Assembly: GCA_003649185.1 (NCBI GenBank) | Contig: QMRB01000008.1 | Span: 1-33,247 of the forward strand | Reading direction: 5' to 3' | Origin: Thermoproteota archaeon | GTDB lineage: Archaea > Thermoproteota > Methanomethylicia > Culexarchaeales > B10-G16 | DNA: 33,247 nt | In this document: one piece after another, positions 1-6,952 of the stretch | Layout: every line of letters begins with the position of its first letter | Numbering within the stretch: the stretch's first letter is position 1 | Made by a program: the position numbers and the translations under genes | The notes under the pieces: model-generated | Databases searched by the model: none | The model's input: the letters and a program-made list of their open reading frames with translations, nothing else | What the model was told of the DNA's origin: nothing

Positions 1-98
1 ACAAACTATATAAGATGTGGCTTAACTGTGGAAAGGTATATGCATGGATAAGGCCAGCTACATGTCTCAGTTAGATTGGTAAAGGGGTTTCAATATTG

Positions 99-664
99 AT
101 GCCGAAAATAATCTTCAACGCCACATATATGCCTGGAAGTGAAATAGTAGAGTTCATATTTAAAATTCAGAATACTCCCGGAGCAATACATAAAGTTTCA
201 AGCGAAATGCCGGCCATAAAATGAACATTCTCTCAGGATTCCACCAATTCATAGATGATGGAAAACTCTTCTATGGTGCTTCTTCACTGATGTAACCGGT
301 TTGAAGCTGAATCTCGAAGAGATTGCTGAGAAGATTAGGAGATTCAACGTAGTCTATGAAGCTAGAATTATAAGTAAAGGTATAAATGGACTGATGTGGA
401 TAGAAGCACTTTCCACTCCAATGGAACGGTGTAAGGGGAACCATATTGGAGGCCAAGTCTCTTGTGAAAGCCTTCGAAAAATTATATGGCATTTTCAAAT
501 TCCCCATTCGGAACAATACTATATGAGACATGGAAGAATATGAGAGAATAATGGAGAACTTCAAATTTAAAGGTTTAAAGGCACTCTTAGCAGTAACTTC
601 ACTTTTAATTCCCATGGACTGGGGTGGGAGGAGAGAATGCATATTCCAAGCTTCAGCAACATAA
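99..664 (+). pseudogene. Relic of an ACT-domain (probably ACT-V4R) regulatory protein
   Basis: A continuous protein can be rebuilt only by changing frame. An ATG at 99 opens a frame reading MPKIIFNATYMPGSEIVEF and then NTPGAIHKVSSEM, which stops at TGA 222. The reading continues in another frame (AGHKMNILSGFHQFIDDGK, stop at 293), then a third (FFTDVTGLKLNLEEIAEKI to about 405), then a fourth stretch from 419 that crosses an in-frame TGA at 524 and ends at TAA 662-664. The first half looks like an ACT ligand-binding domain: NTPGAIHKVS is the typical turn between the first strand and helix. The second half resembles the V4R-type domain that follows ACT in some archaeal proteins, but that is inference. 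At least three frameshifts plus one nonsense codon rule out a working product. Bases 1-98 show nothing I can assign. Confidence 0.75.
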
Positions 665-665
665 C

Positions 666-2423
666 TTAAATTAAGATTAGATTAGCCAGAGATCTAAACA
701 GATAGGCTAGCTGACTGCTTATAATGAAGAGTAGAAAAGAATTTCTAATTGATGGTGGAATCCTTCCACATCGGATAATGCTGTAAATCGAGTATGAGAA
801 GAGAATTTCAACTGGAAGATTGAAGAATAATCTACTCTGCAGAGTACCATTAACGAAGAAGTATGGTATGGAGGATGCTATAAAACTGTAGCTGAGAAAC
901 TTTCCCAAATATCCCATCCTCCATATGATTAAAGCCCCAAACATGGAGAACATGTTTATTAAGAGGTTTGATTGAAATCCTCCATATAGGAGTAGATGGG
1001 AGAAGATAGTATTATTCCAGTAATTTAGAAAACCTATTGGAGATTGATGTCCAACAGTTCCCGCAGCAGCTGAGGCACCCTCCAACCCTCCTATGAGAAA
1101 ACTCTTCAAAATATCGATGAATCCTGAGAAAACTAGGAGGATGAGGATTCTTCTCTCAGCCTTCAATGCAACTGTTAAACTCCTCCTCTCAAAGATTTCA
1201 GCCAATGGGAAGAAGAGAAGGGAGATATAGTATTGGGTGAAGGTCCATGGATGAGTGAAGATTGAGAGGGAGAAGAGGATAGTGGAGCATGCAAAAGTCA
1301 ACTTGGATTTAGACTTTAAAGAATCGAAGAGAAGAGCCATTGAAAAATATATTAAAATTAAAGCTGTAATGTCGGCTAGAAAATAGGAGTACATGTTGAC
1401 GGTCAACTTATAGCCTAGAGAGGTTAGGAGTGCTGAGAGTGAGGCGAAGAATTCATCTCCAGTTGAAGATTTAACTAGAAAATAGGTGGATAAAGTTAGG
1501 AGGGGATTGAGTATTAGGGGGAGAAACTTCACAACCAGCCAGACATCTAAATTAGTTAAACGTTTAAGCAGTAGGAGGAGAAGAACTATTATAGGTCTCG
1601 AACCGCCTGAAACTTTAAACGCATTGAGAAGATCTATCTCAGCCATTAAAGTATAGTTAACATAGTATTTTATGTCGACTCCTACAGGGAGACCAGCCGG
1701 ATTAACCGTGGGAAGATATGGATATATGGCTGAGAACATTGAGATTAACGTTGAGAAAAATAATAGAAGCTTCGGATTAAATTTGAGTGGAAGAGCATCC
1801 TGAAAATTTAATTTTAAAATTGATGGGATGGGAAGCTTAAATCCATATGATAGGAGGATTGGAATCCAATGGTACATGAGAAATGTTGTGAAGATGGGGG
1901 TGACCTGCGCAAATACATAGTAGACGGAGAGCTCTAGCATTGCTAGATCTCCGAACAGATAATTCACATTTAACGGATATAGAAGTATCCAGTGGACGGC
2001 TGCAGCTGCTTCGAAGATGGAGAGGAGGAGAAAAAGATAGGTGAAGAATGTTCTCCAAGGCTTAAAAGCCTTAAAGGCTAGGATGATGTGGATAAATGAG
2101 ATTAAGACTAAAGATAGGTTGAAACCTAAAAGGGGAAGAGTGAGGATGGCTAAAACGATTATGAAAAGATCTCTAAATTTTAACCTTCTAATCGTAAGGA
2201 AAAGGGAGAGGAGAAGGATTGGAATTAAAATTGAGTTAATGTTAAAGTTAATGTTGAACTCTGCAATTGAAGTCACTCTATGAACAGTGGGTCTATACTG
2301 GATTTTAAGGGAGGAGAAAAGTAGAAGGAGAGAGAGGAACAGTTGAACAGCAAGGATTAGAGAAACTGTCTTCTCAAACTTCAATCGAGACCACCAGCAT
2401 ATACAACGGTATGAAAGCAACAT
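666..2423 (-). CDS. Polytopic membrane protein, possible GT-C-type glycosyltransferase
   Basis: A 585-residue protein made almost wholly of hydrophobic segments (about 12-14 predicted membrane spans). After the first third comes a loop with PAGLPVGVDIKYYVNY and a later GGSRPIIVL segment. Acidic residues in the first large loops of a protein with this topology are typical of GT-C transferases (ArnT/PMT/Stt3-like), which move sugars from lipid carriers. I cannot see an unmistakable family motif, so that role is inference. The annotated ATG at 2423 gives an odd MLLSYRCICWW leader. A TTG at 2384 preceded by GGTGGT would start MKFEKTVSLILAVQ and looks more natural. It is transcribed away from the small membrane protein at 2538, and its 3' end abuts the ACT-gene relic. 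It could also be a flippase or a polymerase. Confidence 0.6.
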   Translation of the reverse strand: MLLSYRCICWWSRLKFEKTVSLILAVQLFLSLLLLFSSLKIQYRPTVHRVTSIAEFNINFNINSILIPILLLSLFLTIRRLKFRDLFIIVLAILTLPLLGFNLSLVLISFIHIILAFKAFKPWRTFFTYLFLLLSIFEAAAAVHWILLYPLNVNYLFGDLAMLELSVYYVFAQVTPIFTTFLMYHWIPILLSYGFKLPIPSILKLNFQDALPLKFNPKLLLFFSTLISMFSAIYPYLPTVNPAGLPVGVDIKYYVNYTLMAEIDLLNAFKVSGGSRPIIVLLLLLLKRLTNLDVWLVVKFLPLILNPLLTLSTYFLVKSSTGDEFFASLSALLTSLGYKLTVNMYSYFLADITALILIYFSMALLFDSLKSKSKLTFACSTILFSLSIFTHPWTFTQYYISLLFFPLAEIFERRSLTVALKAERRILILLVFSGFIDILKSFLIGGLEGASAAAGTVGHQSPIGFLNYWNNTIFSHLLLYGGFQSNLLINMFSMFGALIIWRMGYLGKFLSYSFIASSIPYFFVNGTLQSRLFFNLPVEILFSYSIYSIIRCGRIPPSIRNSFLLFIISSQLAYLFRSLANLILI

Positions 2424-2537
2424 ATTTATCTTTAAACTGGGCAGATTAAAAGGTTCTTAAATATTTTGAATGTTTTATGTCTAATGATAAATATTAAATA
2501 TTAATGATGGATAATAGTAGGTTTGAGGGAAATTGAC

Positions 2538-2840
2538 ATGAATAAGGATCAAGCAGTAGGTGCTCTACTACTCGTCGGAGGCATAATAGGCATAATAATT
2601 TACGGTTGGCTTCTAATCACTTATCCGCTGATAATGCTCCAGCTAACCGCATTCATAGCTGTGGCAGCAGTTGGACTTATAATTGCATGGATAGGATATA
2701 CACTTGCCACTACACCTCCACCGAAGCCGATGGAGGAGATAGAGAAGGAGCTGGAGGAAGAGCTTAAAACCCTTGAAGAAGAGGAGAAGGAAGAGAAAGA
2801 GAGTGAAACTGAGAAGAAGGAAGAAAAGGGAGAAAAGTAA
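2538..2840 (+). CDS. Small two-span membrane protein with acidic Lys/Glu-rich tail
   Basis: About 100 residues. Two hydrophobic segments (roughly residues 5-28 and 33-57) form a hairpin. They are followed by a short proline linker (TTPPPKPMEE) and a cytoplasmic or surface tail of about 40 residues that is nearly all Glu and Lys and probably helical. I start at the ATG at 2538 because GAGGG lies a few bases upstream; a TTG at 2523 in the same frame would add five residues. The gene stands alone between divergent and convergent neighbours. No family is recognised. The charged tail could be a docking helix or simply a solubility tail; the sequence does not decide. Confidence 0.6.
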   Translation: MNKDQAVGALLLVGGIIGIIIYGWLLITYPLIMLQLTAFIAVAAVGLIIAWIGYTLATTPPPKPMEEIEKELEEELKTLEEEEKEEKESETEKKEEKGEK

Positions 2841-2844
2841 AATT

Positions 2845-2868
2845 AAACTTTTATTTTACATTTTGATT
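2845..2868 (+). terminator. T-rich terminator after the small membrane protein gene
   Basis: Just after the TAA at 2838-2840 come three closely spaced runs of T (CTTTTATTTTACATTTTG) with no stem-loop. That is the usual form of archaeal intrinsic termination. The next gene is convergent. Confidence 0.4.
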
Positions 2869-2893
2869 TAAGTCTTGGAAAAAGAGGGGGATT

Positions 2894-4501
2894 TTAGAAG
2901 CGTCTTTCCCTCCAAATCTTCACGAAAATTACTGCAAGCAGTATGGCCATCACGATGAATATGCCGAGCAATATATACATTATCGGTATTAACGGTGATG
3001 GTGGAGGCGGCTTAACCTCCACGCTCACAGTGTTAGATTGAATATTATCCGCCTTTGCATAAACCGTGTAGACGCCTTCCCTTTCAAATGTAACTGTAAA
3101 TGTAACCTTCCCATAGGTTGAAGTCGGCTTAGTCTCATATATCTCATCATTCAGATATAATGTTACATCTTTATTTGCTATGGTCTTTCCATATTGATCT
3201 ACCACTACAACTATAAACTTCACTTTTCCACCCAACTCTACAATATTTTTATCAGCTGACAGTAGAACTGTTGTAACTATTTGCGGAGGCGGAGTGACAG
3301 TTATGGTTATATCATTCGACCTTTTAGTGTCTGCTTTTGCGAAAAATATGTGGACACCTGTCTTATAGAAGGCTATCTTAAAGCATGCTTTACCATTACT
3401 GTCGGTTTTATTTGTAGAGTAAAAGCTGTTATCCACATAGAGAGTTACCGTAACATTCGGCATAGGTTTATTAAATTGATCATAAACCGTCGCTGTTAAA
3501 GTTGCATTCTCACCTACAGAAACCTTATCCTTATCGGTTTCAAGGGTTATCAAGGTCACCTTGGAGGGAGGAATATACAGTTTAACATTTATCCATAAGG
3601 TTTCAGATATTGTATTATTGGCCACAGCATAAACGTAGAATTTACCTGTATTGGTGAAGGTTACATCGAAAACCGCTAAACCATCCGTATTAGTGGCTCC
3701 ATAAGTGTTAAGCGTATCATTAACATATAGATATACCGTGATATTCGGCATTGGATCTGAAAATTGGTCTAGAACAGTCACGGTGAAACGTACAGTCCCA
3801 TACTGATCTATCGATGTTGCATTGGCCGAAATAGCAACCGTTGTAACCGTGGAAGGAGGCTTTATAACAGTTATATAAATAGTGTTGGATTGTTTAATTC
3901 CAGCTTTAGCATAAACTTGGAAAATTCCTCCCCTATTAAAGGTTACAGTGAAACTTGCCACACCGTCAGATCCAGTATATTTAGAAGCTTCAAGAGTTCC
4001 ATTAACGTAAAGTTTAACGTTTACACCACCCATCACATTACCATATTGATCTTTGACGAGCGCGGTAAATTTAACTGCCCCACCATAATTGATCTCAGTA
4101 GTATTGGCTGACAGTGAAATACTTGAAACAGAGGGAGGGCTGAGAATTTTAAATGTATGTGTATCGCTCTGTCCACTGCTTTGATCCTTAACAGTTATAG
4201 TGTAATCTCCAGTATCCCAATTGCTAGGTATACTGATAGATTTTGTAATTTTTCCATTCGAGTCAGCTGTTCCCTCATCAACCCATACAGTTCCCTTTGG
4301 ACCGTCAAGTTGAAAGGCAACTTTTCCACTCGGCGTTGCACCTGTAACTGTAAAGGTTATGGTTTGTCCGAGATAATATGTTGATTTATCCGTTGTCACC
4401 TGTATGGTTGCTGAAACATTTTTTAAATTTAGGTTGAAGAAAACGAATGCAGTTAACGCTATAAGCGTGAGAAGAGAAATGAAATATACCCTGTATTTCA
4501 A
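2894..4501 (-). CDS. Membrane-anchored surface protein with four Big_1-like Ig repeats
   Basis: 535 residues. The N-terminus (MKYRVYFISLLTLIALTAF) is a signal peptide or anchor. Residues about 30-125 form one domain of the MG2/Ig type (DKSTYYLGQTITFTVTG). Four tandem repeats of about 90 residues follow, each with the pattern V(S/T)xIxLxA...V..G..V.FT..V.DQ(Y/F)...(P/I)..NV.V.LYVN, then a DG or YGK turn, then (F/Y)...G.(F/Y).VYAKA...SN.I.I.V. This is the layout of bacterial Ig-like Big_1 (invasin/intimin) domains. Proline-rich linkers (KPPS, TPPP) separate the repeats. A C-terminal helix (IMYILLGIFIVMAILLAVIF) with a KIWRERR stop-transfer tail anchors it with the repeats outside. Many NxT/NxS sites suit N-glycosylation. 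It lies 12 bases downstream of the 4514-5059 gene, so the two form one transcription unit. Confidence 0.8.
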   Translation of the reverse strand: MKYRVYFISLLTLIALTAFVFFNLNLKNVSATIQVTTDKSTYYLGQTITFTVTGATPSGKVAFQLDGPKGTVWVDEGTADSNGKITKSISIPSNWDTGDYTITVKDQSSGQSDTHTFKILSPPSVSSISLSANTTEINYGGAVKFTALVKDQYGNVMGGVNVKLYVNGTLEASKYTGSDGVASFTVTFNRGGIFQVYAKAGIKQSNTIYITVIKPPSTVTTVAISANATSIDQYGTVRFTVTVLDQFSDPMPNITVYLYVNDTLNTYGATNTDGLAVFDVTFTNTGKFYVYAVANNTISETLWINVKLYIPPSKVTLITLETDKDKVSVGENATLTATVYDQFNKPMPNVTVTLYVDNSFYSTNKTDSNGKACFKIAFYKTGVHIFFAKADTKRSNDITITVTPPPQIVTTVLLSADKNIVELGGKVKFIVVVVDQYGKTIANKDVTLYLNDEIYETKPTSTYGKVTFTVTFEREGVYTVYAKADNIQSNTVSVEVKPPPPSPLIPIMYILLGIFIVMAILLAVIFVKIWRERRF

Positions 4502-4513
4502 GACTCAACCTCC

Positions 4514-5059
4514 TTAACCTGTGACTTGAAATGTGAATTGTAGGCCGCTGTTGTCAGCTATTATATTTCCACCCTTCGTCAGCCAATTGCTCCAAACGAA
4601 GATCTTAACGGTATATGTTCCGGTGTTGGCATTATCGGGAAGCCTATATCCAACACCCACGGAAACTTTTCCGTCAGGACCTAACTCATAATATGTAAAG
4701 CCCAAGAAGACAGGAGTATCTCCATACATTACCTGTACGATTAGAAGATACTTGGTGGGTGAGGTGAAGAAGTAATAGTACGGCCCTGAATTAACATAGT
4801 AGCCTATGGCCATCTCGACAGTTGCATTTATAAGAACAAGTTCACCCCTCGCGAATATGCTTTTGGGATTACCATATTGATCTGCAGTGGAAGCAGCAAC
4901 TATATGCATTGGAAGATTCTCTGAAGGGGCCATATAACTTGCAAGCGAAGTGAAATATGTGTAAGCCAATGTTGAAACAACTATTACTAGTAGAGTTAGA
5001 AGAGCCAGCTTCTTTCCATCGAGGACTATAACGATCTCCCTAGGCTCATTACTGGACAA
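4514..5059 (-). CDS. Membrane-anchored extracellular beta-domain protein, partner of the Ig-repeat protein
   Basis: 181 residues. After a short charged start (SSNEPREIVIVLDGKK) there is one membrane span (about 17-38), then about 140 residues rich in beta strand, Tyr, Ser and Gly. The region beginning ADQYGNPKSIFARGELVLINATV recalls Ig or cell-adhesion-like domains such as CARDB. No catalytic motif is visible. The start is TTG at 5059, supported by GGTG five bases upstream; no better in-frame start exists. The short gap to the Ig-repeat gene suggests co-expression and probably a shared surface structure. A pilin is possible, but I see no class III signal peptide, so I do not call it one. Confidence 0.65.
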   Translation of the reverse strand: MSSNEPREIVIVLDGKKLALLTLLVIVVSTLAYTYFTSLASYMAPSENLPMHIVAASTADQYGNPKSIFARGELVLINATVEMAIGYYVNSGPYYYFFTSPTKYLLIVQVMYGDTPVFLGFTYYELGPDGKVSVGVGYRLPDNANTGTYTVKIFVWSNWLTKGGNIIADNSGLQFTFQVTG

Positions 5060-5075
5060 TTTTTACACCAATATT

Positions 5076-5095
5076 ATTTATAAGCCGTATAAAAT
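5076..5095 (-). promoter_or_regulatory. TATA-box region of the 5059-2894 surface-protein operon
   Basis: On the minus strand two TATA-like words (TTTTATAC and TTATAAAT) occur 17-36 bases ahead of the TTG start at 5059, so the leader must be very short. The downstream end of the tnpB element lies immediately upstream, so the insertion sits at the edge of this promoter. Confidence 0.45.
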
Positions 5096-5097
5096 AT

Positions 5098-6303
5098 TTA
5101 AATATTAAGATAATTTGTTTTCCAATAGTAATTGTATTGACACTCTCCCGCTGAAGCGGGGAGATTCTCCACTTTCAGGGATAGAGGTTTTAGGCCACAG
5201 GCCAGCTCTACCCCCTCATGTGGAGTTAAGGGGCGTGTCAAGGCGCCTCCGTCCCCAAGCATGTAGCTTAGGGACAACTTGGCTATGTTGATGGCTCCGT
5301 TGAGGTCTGTGTTGTATTCCAAGCCGCAGTTAGGACATTTGAACAGCCCTTGGCTCACCCTTTTCCCCTCTTTTCCGCATCTATGGCATGTCTTTGAGGT
5401 GTTGTATTCAGGAATCACTAGAACGGGTATGCCCTCCCACTCGGCCTTGTATTTGATATATTCGGTCAGGCGGTAGTATGGCATTCGATTAACTATGCGG
5501 TTCAGGGTTCTCCCTCTATTTTTCTTGCGTATCCCCTTCAGGTTGCCTATGACTATCGTTGCCCCCAGCTCCTTAGCCCTATTTACCACTTCTCTGGAGA
5601 TTTTGTGTAGAACGTCATCCACCCTTCTGTGTTCTTTCCTTCCAATTTGTTTAATCTTCTTTAGGAGCCTCTTCTCTCCGAGCCTCCGCCTAAGCCAATC
5701 GTAATGCCTCCTTATGCCCCTTACTTCTCTGCCGTAGAACTTTGGGTTCTGGACTTCCCCGTCTACTAGCTCCACTTTAGTTGCTATATTTCTGTCTCCT
5801 ATGTCTATCGCTATTATTCTACGTGGATTAGGTTTAGGCTTCTCTACCTCCTTCTGGACTACTATGTGGAGCCACCACTCTCCGTCTTTTTTGAACAGCT
5901 TTGATTCGCATATCTCCATGTCTGGCTCTATCGGTCTATGCGGCTTAATGGCAACCCAGACGCCTCCCCGCCTACCCTTAACGGGAATCCTAGCCCAATA
6001 CTCGGCAATCTTCGTATCTCGACGCTCAATCTTTAGCAAATCCTTCCTAATGGAGAGCGGGTACTCCTTCCCCTCCTTCACCTTCTTGTAGTATCTCAGG
6101 GCTTGTTGCTTGTAAGCCGAATATAGTGGGACATCCCTTTCCCCGCGCAGGAAGCGTTGAAGATTCTCGTACTCGGTCTCTAAAAGACGTTGCTTAACCC
6201 TGGTTAGATGCACGATTTTGGCCTTAACGGTTAACCTAGCCTTCATCGGAGCCGCAGACTCCGATACTTTAAACTTGGAAGCCCTATTTAAATTTAACCG
6301 CAA
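5098..6303 (-). CDS. tnpB: TnpB (IS605 OrfB family) RNA-guided nuclease homologue
   Basis: 401 residues, normal for TnpB. The RuvC-I Asp is D167 (IAIDIGDRN). The zinc ribbon is C306-x2-C309...C323-x2-C326 (TCHRCG...CPNCG). The RuvC-III Asp is D333 (NTDLNGAINIAK). The RuvC-II segment reads ATIVIGNLKGIRK, so the place where a Glu normally follows IVI is Gly253; either the catalytic Glu lies elsewhere or the enzyme is weakened. TnpB proteins cut DNA under guidance of an omegaRNA made from the element's 3' end and help retain the element. The start is TTG at 6303 with GGGGAG five bases upstream; an internal ATG at 6246 (MKARLTVKAKIVHLT) also matches the family start. The tail after AGECQ (YNYYWKTNYLNI) probably reads into flanking DNA. 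Confidence 0.9.
   Translation of the reverse strand: MRLNLNRASKFKVSESAAPMKARLTVKAKIVHLTRVKQRLLETEYENLQRFLRGERDVPLYSAYKQQALRYYKKVKEGKEYPLSIRKDLLKIERRDTKIAEYWARIPVKGRRGGVWVAIKPHRPIEPDMEICESKLFKKDGEWWLHIVVQKEVEKPKPNPRRIIAIDIGDRNIATKVELVDGEVQNPKFYGREVRGIRRHYDWLRRRLGEKRLLKKIKQIGRKEHRRVDDVLHKISREVVNRAKELGATIVIGNLKGIRKKNRGRTLNRIVNRMPYYRLTEYIKYKAEWEGIPVLVIPEYNTSKTCHRCGKEGKRVSQGLFKCPNCGLEYNTDLNGAINIAKLSLSYMLGDGGALTRPLTPHEGVELACGLKPLSLKVENLPASAGECQYNYYWKTNYLNI
5120..5260 (-). ncRNA. Predicted omegaRNA of the tnpB element
   Basis: By analogy with characterised TnpB systems, the guide scaffold overlaps the 3' end of tnpB and ends at the element's right boundary. Here the segment contains the strong CTCCCCGCTTCAGCGGGAG hairpin (5145-5163), followed on the minus strand by TGTCAATAC, then host DNA starting near AATTACTATTGG that would serve as guide. 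Boundaries are approximate; no expression evidence is available. Confidence 0.3.
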
Positions 6304-6353
6304 TTCATCTCCCCACTAAAGATGGAGAGTTTTCTTGCGGTAGCTTTATAAAA
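6304..6353 (-). promoter_or_regulatory. tnpB promoter and leader hairpin that includes the ribosome-binding site
   Basis: On the minus strand TTTTATAAA (6345-6353) is a good TATA box. Between it and the TTG start lies a perfect 5-bp hairpin, CATCT (6320-6324) with AGATG (6306-6310). The GGGGAG ribosome-binding site (6309-6314) spans its loop and 3' arm, so folding of the leader could limit translation. Confidence 0.45.
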
Positions 6354-6389
6354 ATGGATTCTCATAATTGAGTTTAAGGTGAAAATATT

Positions 6390-6690
6390 TTGAAACGTAC
6401 AATGGTTGTAGAATATTTGAGATGGTCTGCTCCTTTAAACATGAGGAAGTTTTCAGCAGAGCGCTGAATAGAATAAATTATGTGAAAGATGCATCAATGC
6501 ATATCCATATGGAGCTGTGAAGAAGGGGAAATATGGAAGTCCAATAGTCCACGATCTATATATAGGCGGTTCAGCCTGTGTTGAGAAATGTTCTACAGGA
6601 GCATTATCCTTCAATAGAGCTGTGAAGCTTATAGAGGCTCTTATCGAAGTGAAAGTTAAGCAGAGTCAAGTCATGATAGGGAGAGAATAG
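6390..6690 (+). pseudogene. Relic of a polyferredoxin (4Fe-4S electron carrier of an AOR)
   Basis: Fragments of a four-cluster ferredoxin are readable in different frames. A TTG at 6390 reads MKRTMVV. A deletion then moves the frame to GCRIFEMVCSFKHEEVFSRA and NRINYVKDAS, ending at TGA. Another frame continues YPYGAVKKGKYGSPIVHDLY, ACVEKCSTGALSFNRA and VKLIEALIEV to TAG 6688-6690. In intact relatives the middle reads CPYGAV and CDLC; here these are YPYGAV and HDLY, so several cluster-binding cysteines are gone, and a block containing the second cluster motif is missing. It lies directly upstream of the AOR relic, the usual arrangement for a ferredoxin serving a tungsten aldehyde:ferredoxin oxidoreductase. 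Confidence 0.75.
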
Positions 6691-6952
6691 TAAACATTGA
6701 GAGATTCTTCATAGTTAGGGAGGAGGTTAGAAGGAGAGATGATAGACTTCCTAAGAGATTTCTCCATGAACCTATGTCCAGCGGACTGTTCGAAGACTTA
6801 ATTGTAGAGTTGATCAGATGCTCAACAAGTATTATGAGGTGAGAGGATGGAATCCACGTTTCGGAATACCTAGAGAAGGAAAACTTGAAGAGTTGGGGTT
6901 AAGATATGTTTCGGAAGATTTGAAGAGGAATGGTGTTGAGTTACTTGGATAA
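6675..6952 (+). pseudogene. C-terminal remnant of an aldehyde:ferredoxin oxidoreductase (AOR) gene
   Basis: About 90 codons match the end of AOR-family enzymes. ERIVNIERFFIVREEVRRRD then DRLPKRFLHEPMSSG is read in one frame from about 6681. After a frameshift near 6813, MLNKYYEVRGWNPRFGIPRE then GKLEELGLRYVSEDLKRNG runs to TAA 6950-6952. Complete AORs have about 600 residues, so about 85% has been deleted, including the tungstopterin and 4Fe-4S motifs. The remnant ends inside the last codons of the convergent nucleotide-sugar dehydrogenase gene (6941-6952 shared). With the ferredoxin relic it records the loss of an aldehyde-oxidising module. Confidence 0.8.

Larger units (their letters stand above)
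5098..6353 (-). mobile_element. Solitary IS200/IS605-group element carrying tnpB only
   Basis: The unit consists of a TATA box (6345-6353), a leader hairpin, tnpB, and a 3' hairpin (CTCCCGCT/AGCGGGGAG at 5145-5163). This hairpin sits inside the coding end LPASAGECQ, as is typical of archaeal IS1341-type elements, where the tnpB 3' end doubles as right-end and omegaRNA sequence. No Y1 transposase (tnpA) is present anywhere in the window, so the element cannot move itself. Exact ends cannot be set without an empty-site comparison. It separates a live surface-protein operon from the dead ferredoxin/AOR genes. Confidence 0.6.

Noticed and set aside
271-642. Minus-strand ORF of 123 codons
   Set aside because: The opposite strand reads as the broken ACT-domain protein; this ORF is a shadow.
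2041-2283. Plus-strand ORF rich in Lys and Arg inside the 666-2423 gene
   Set aside because: Antisense of hydrophobic membrane coding sequence, which always reads as basic; no start signals.
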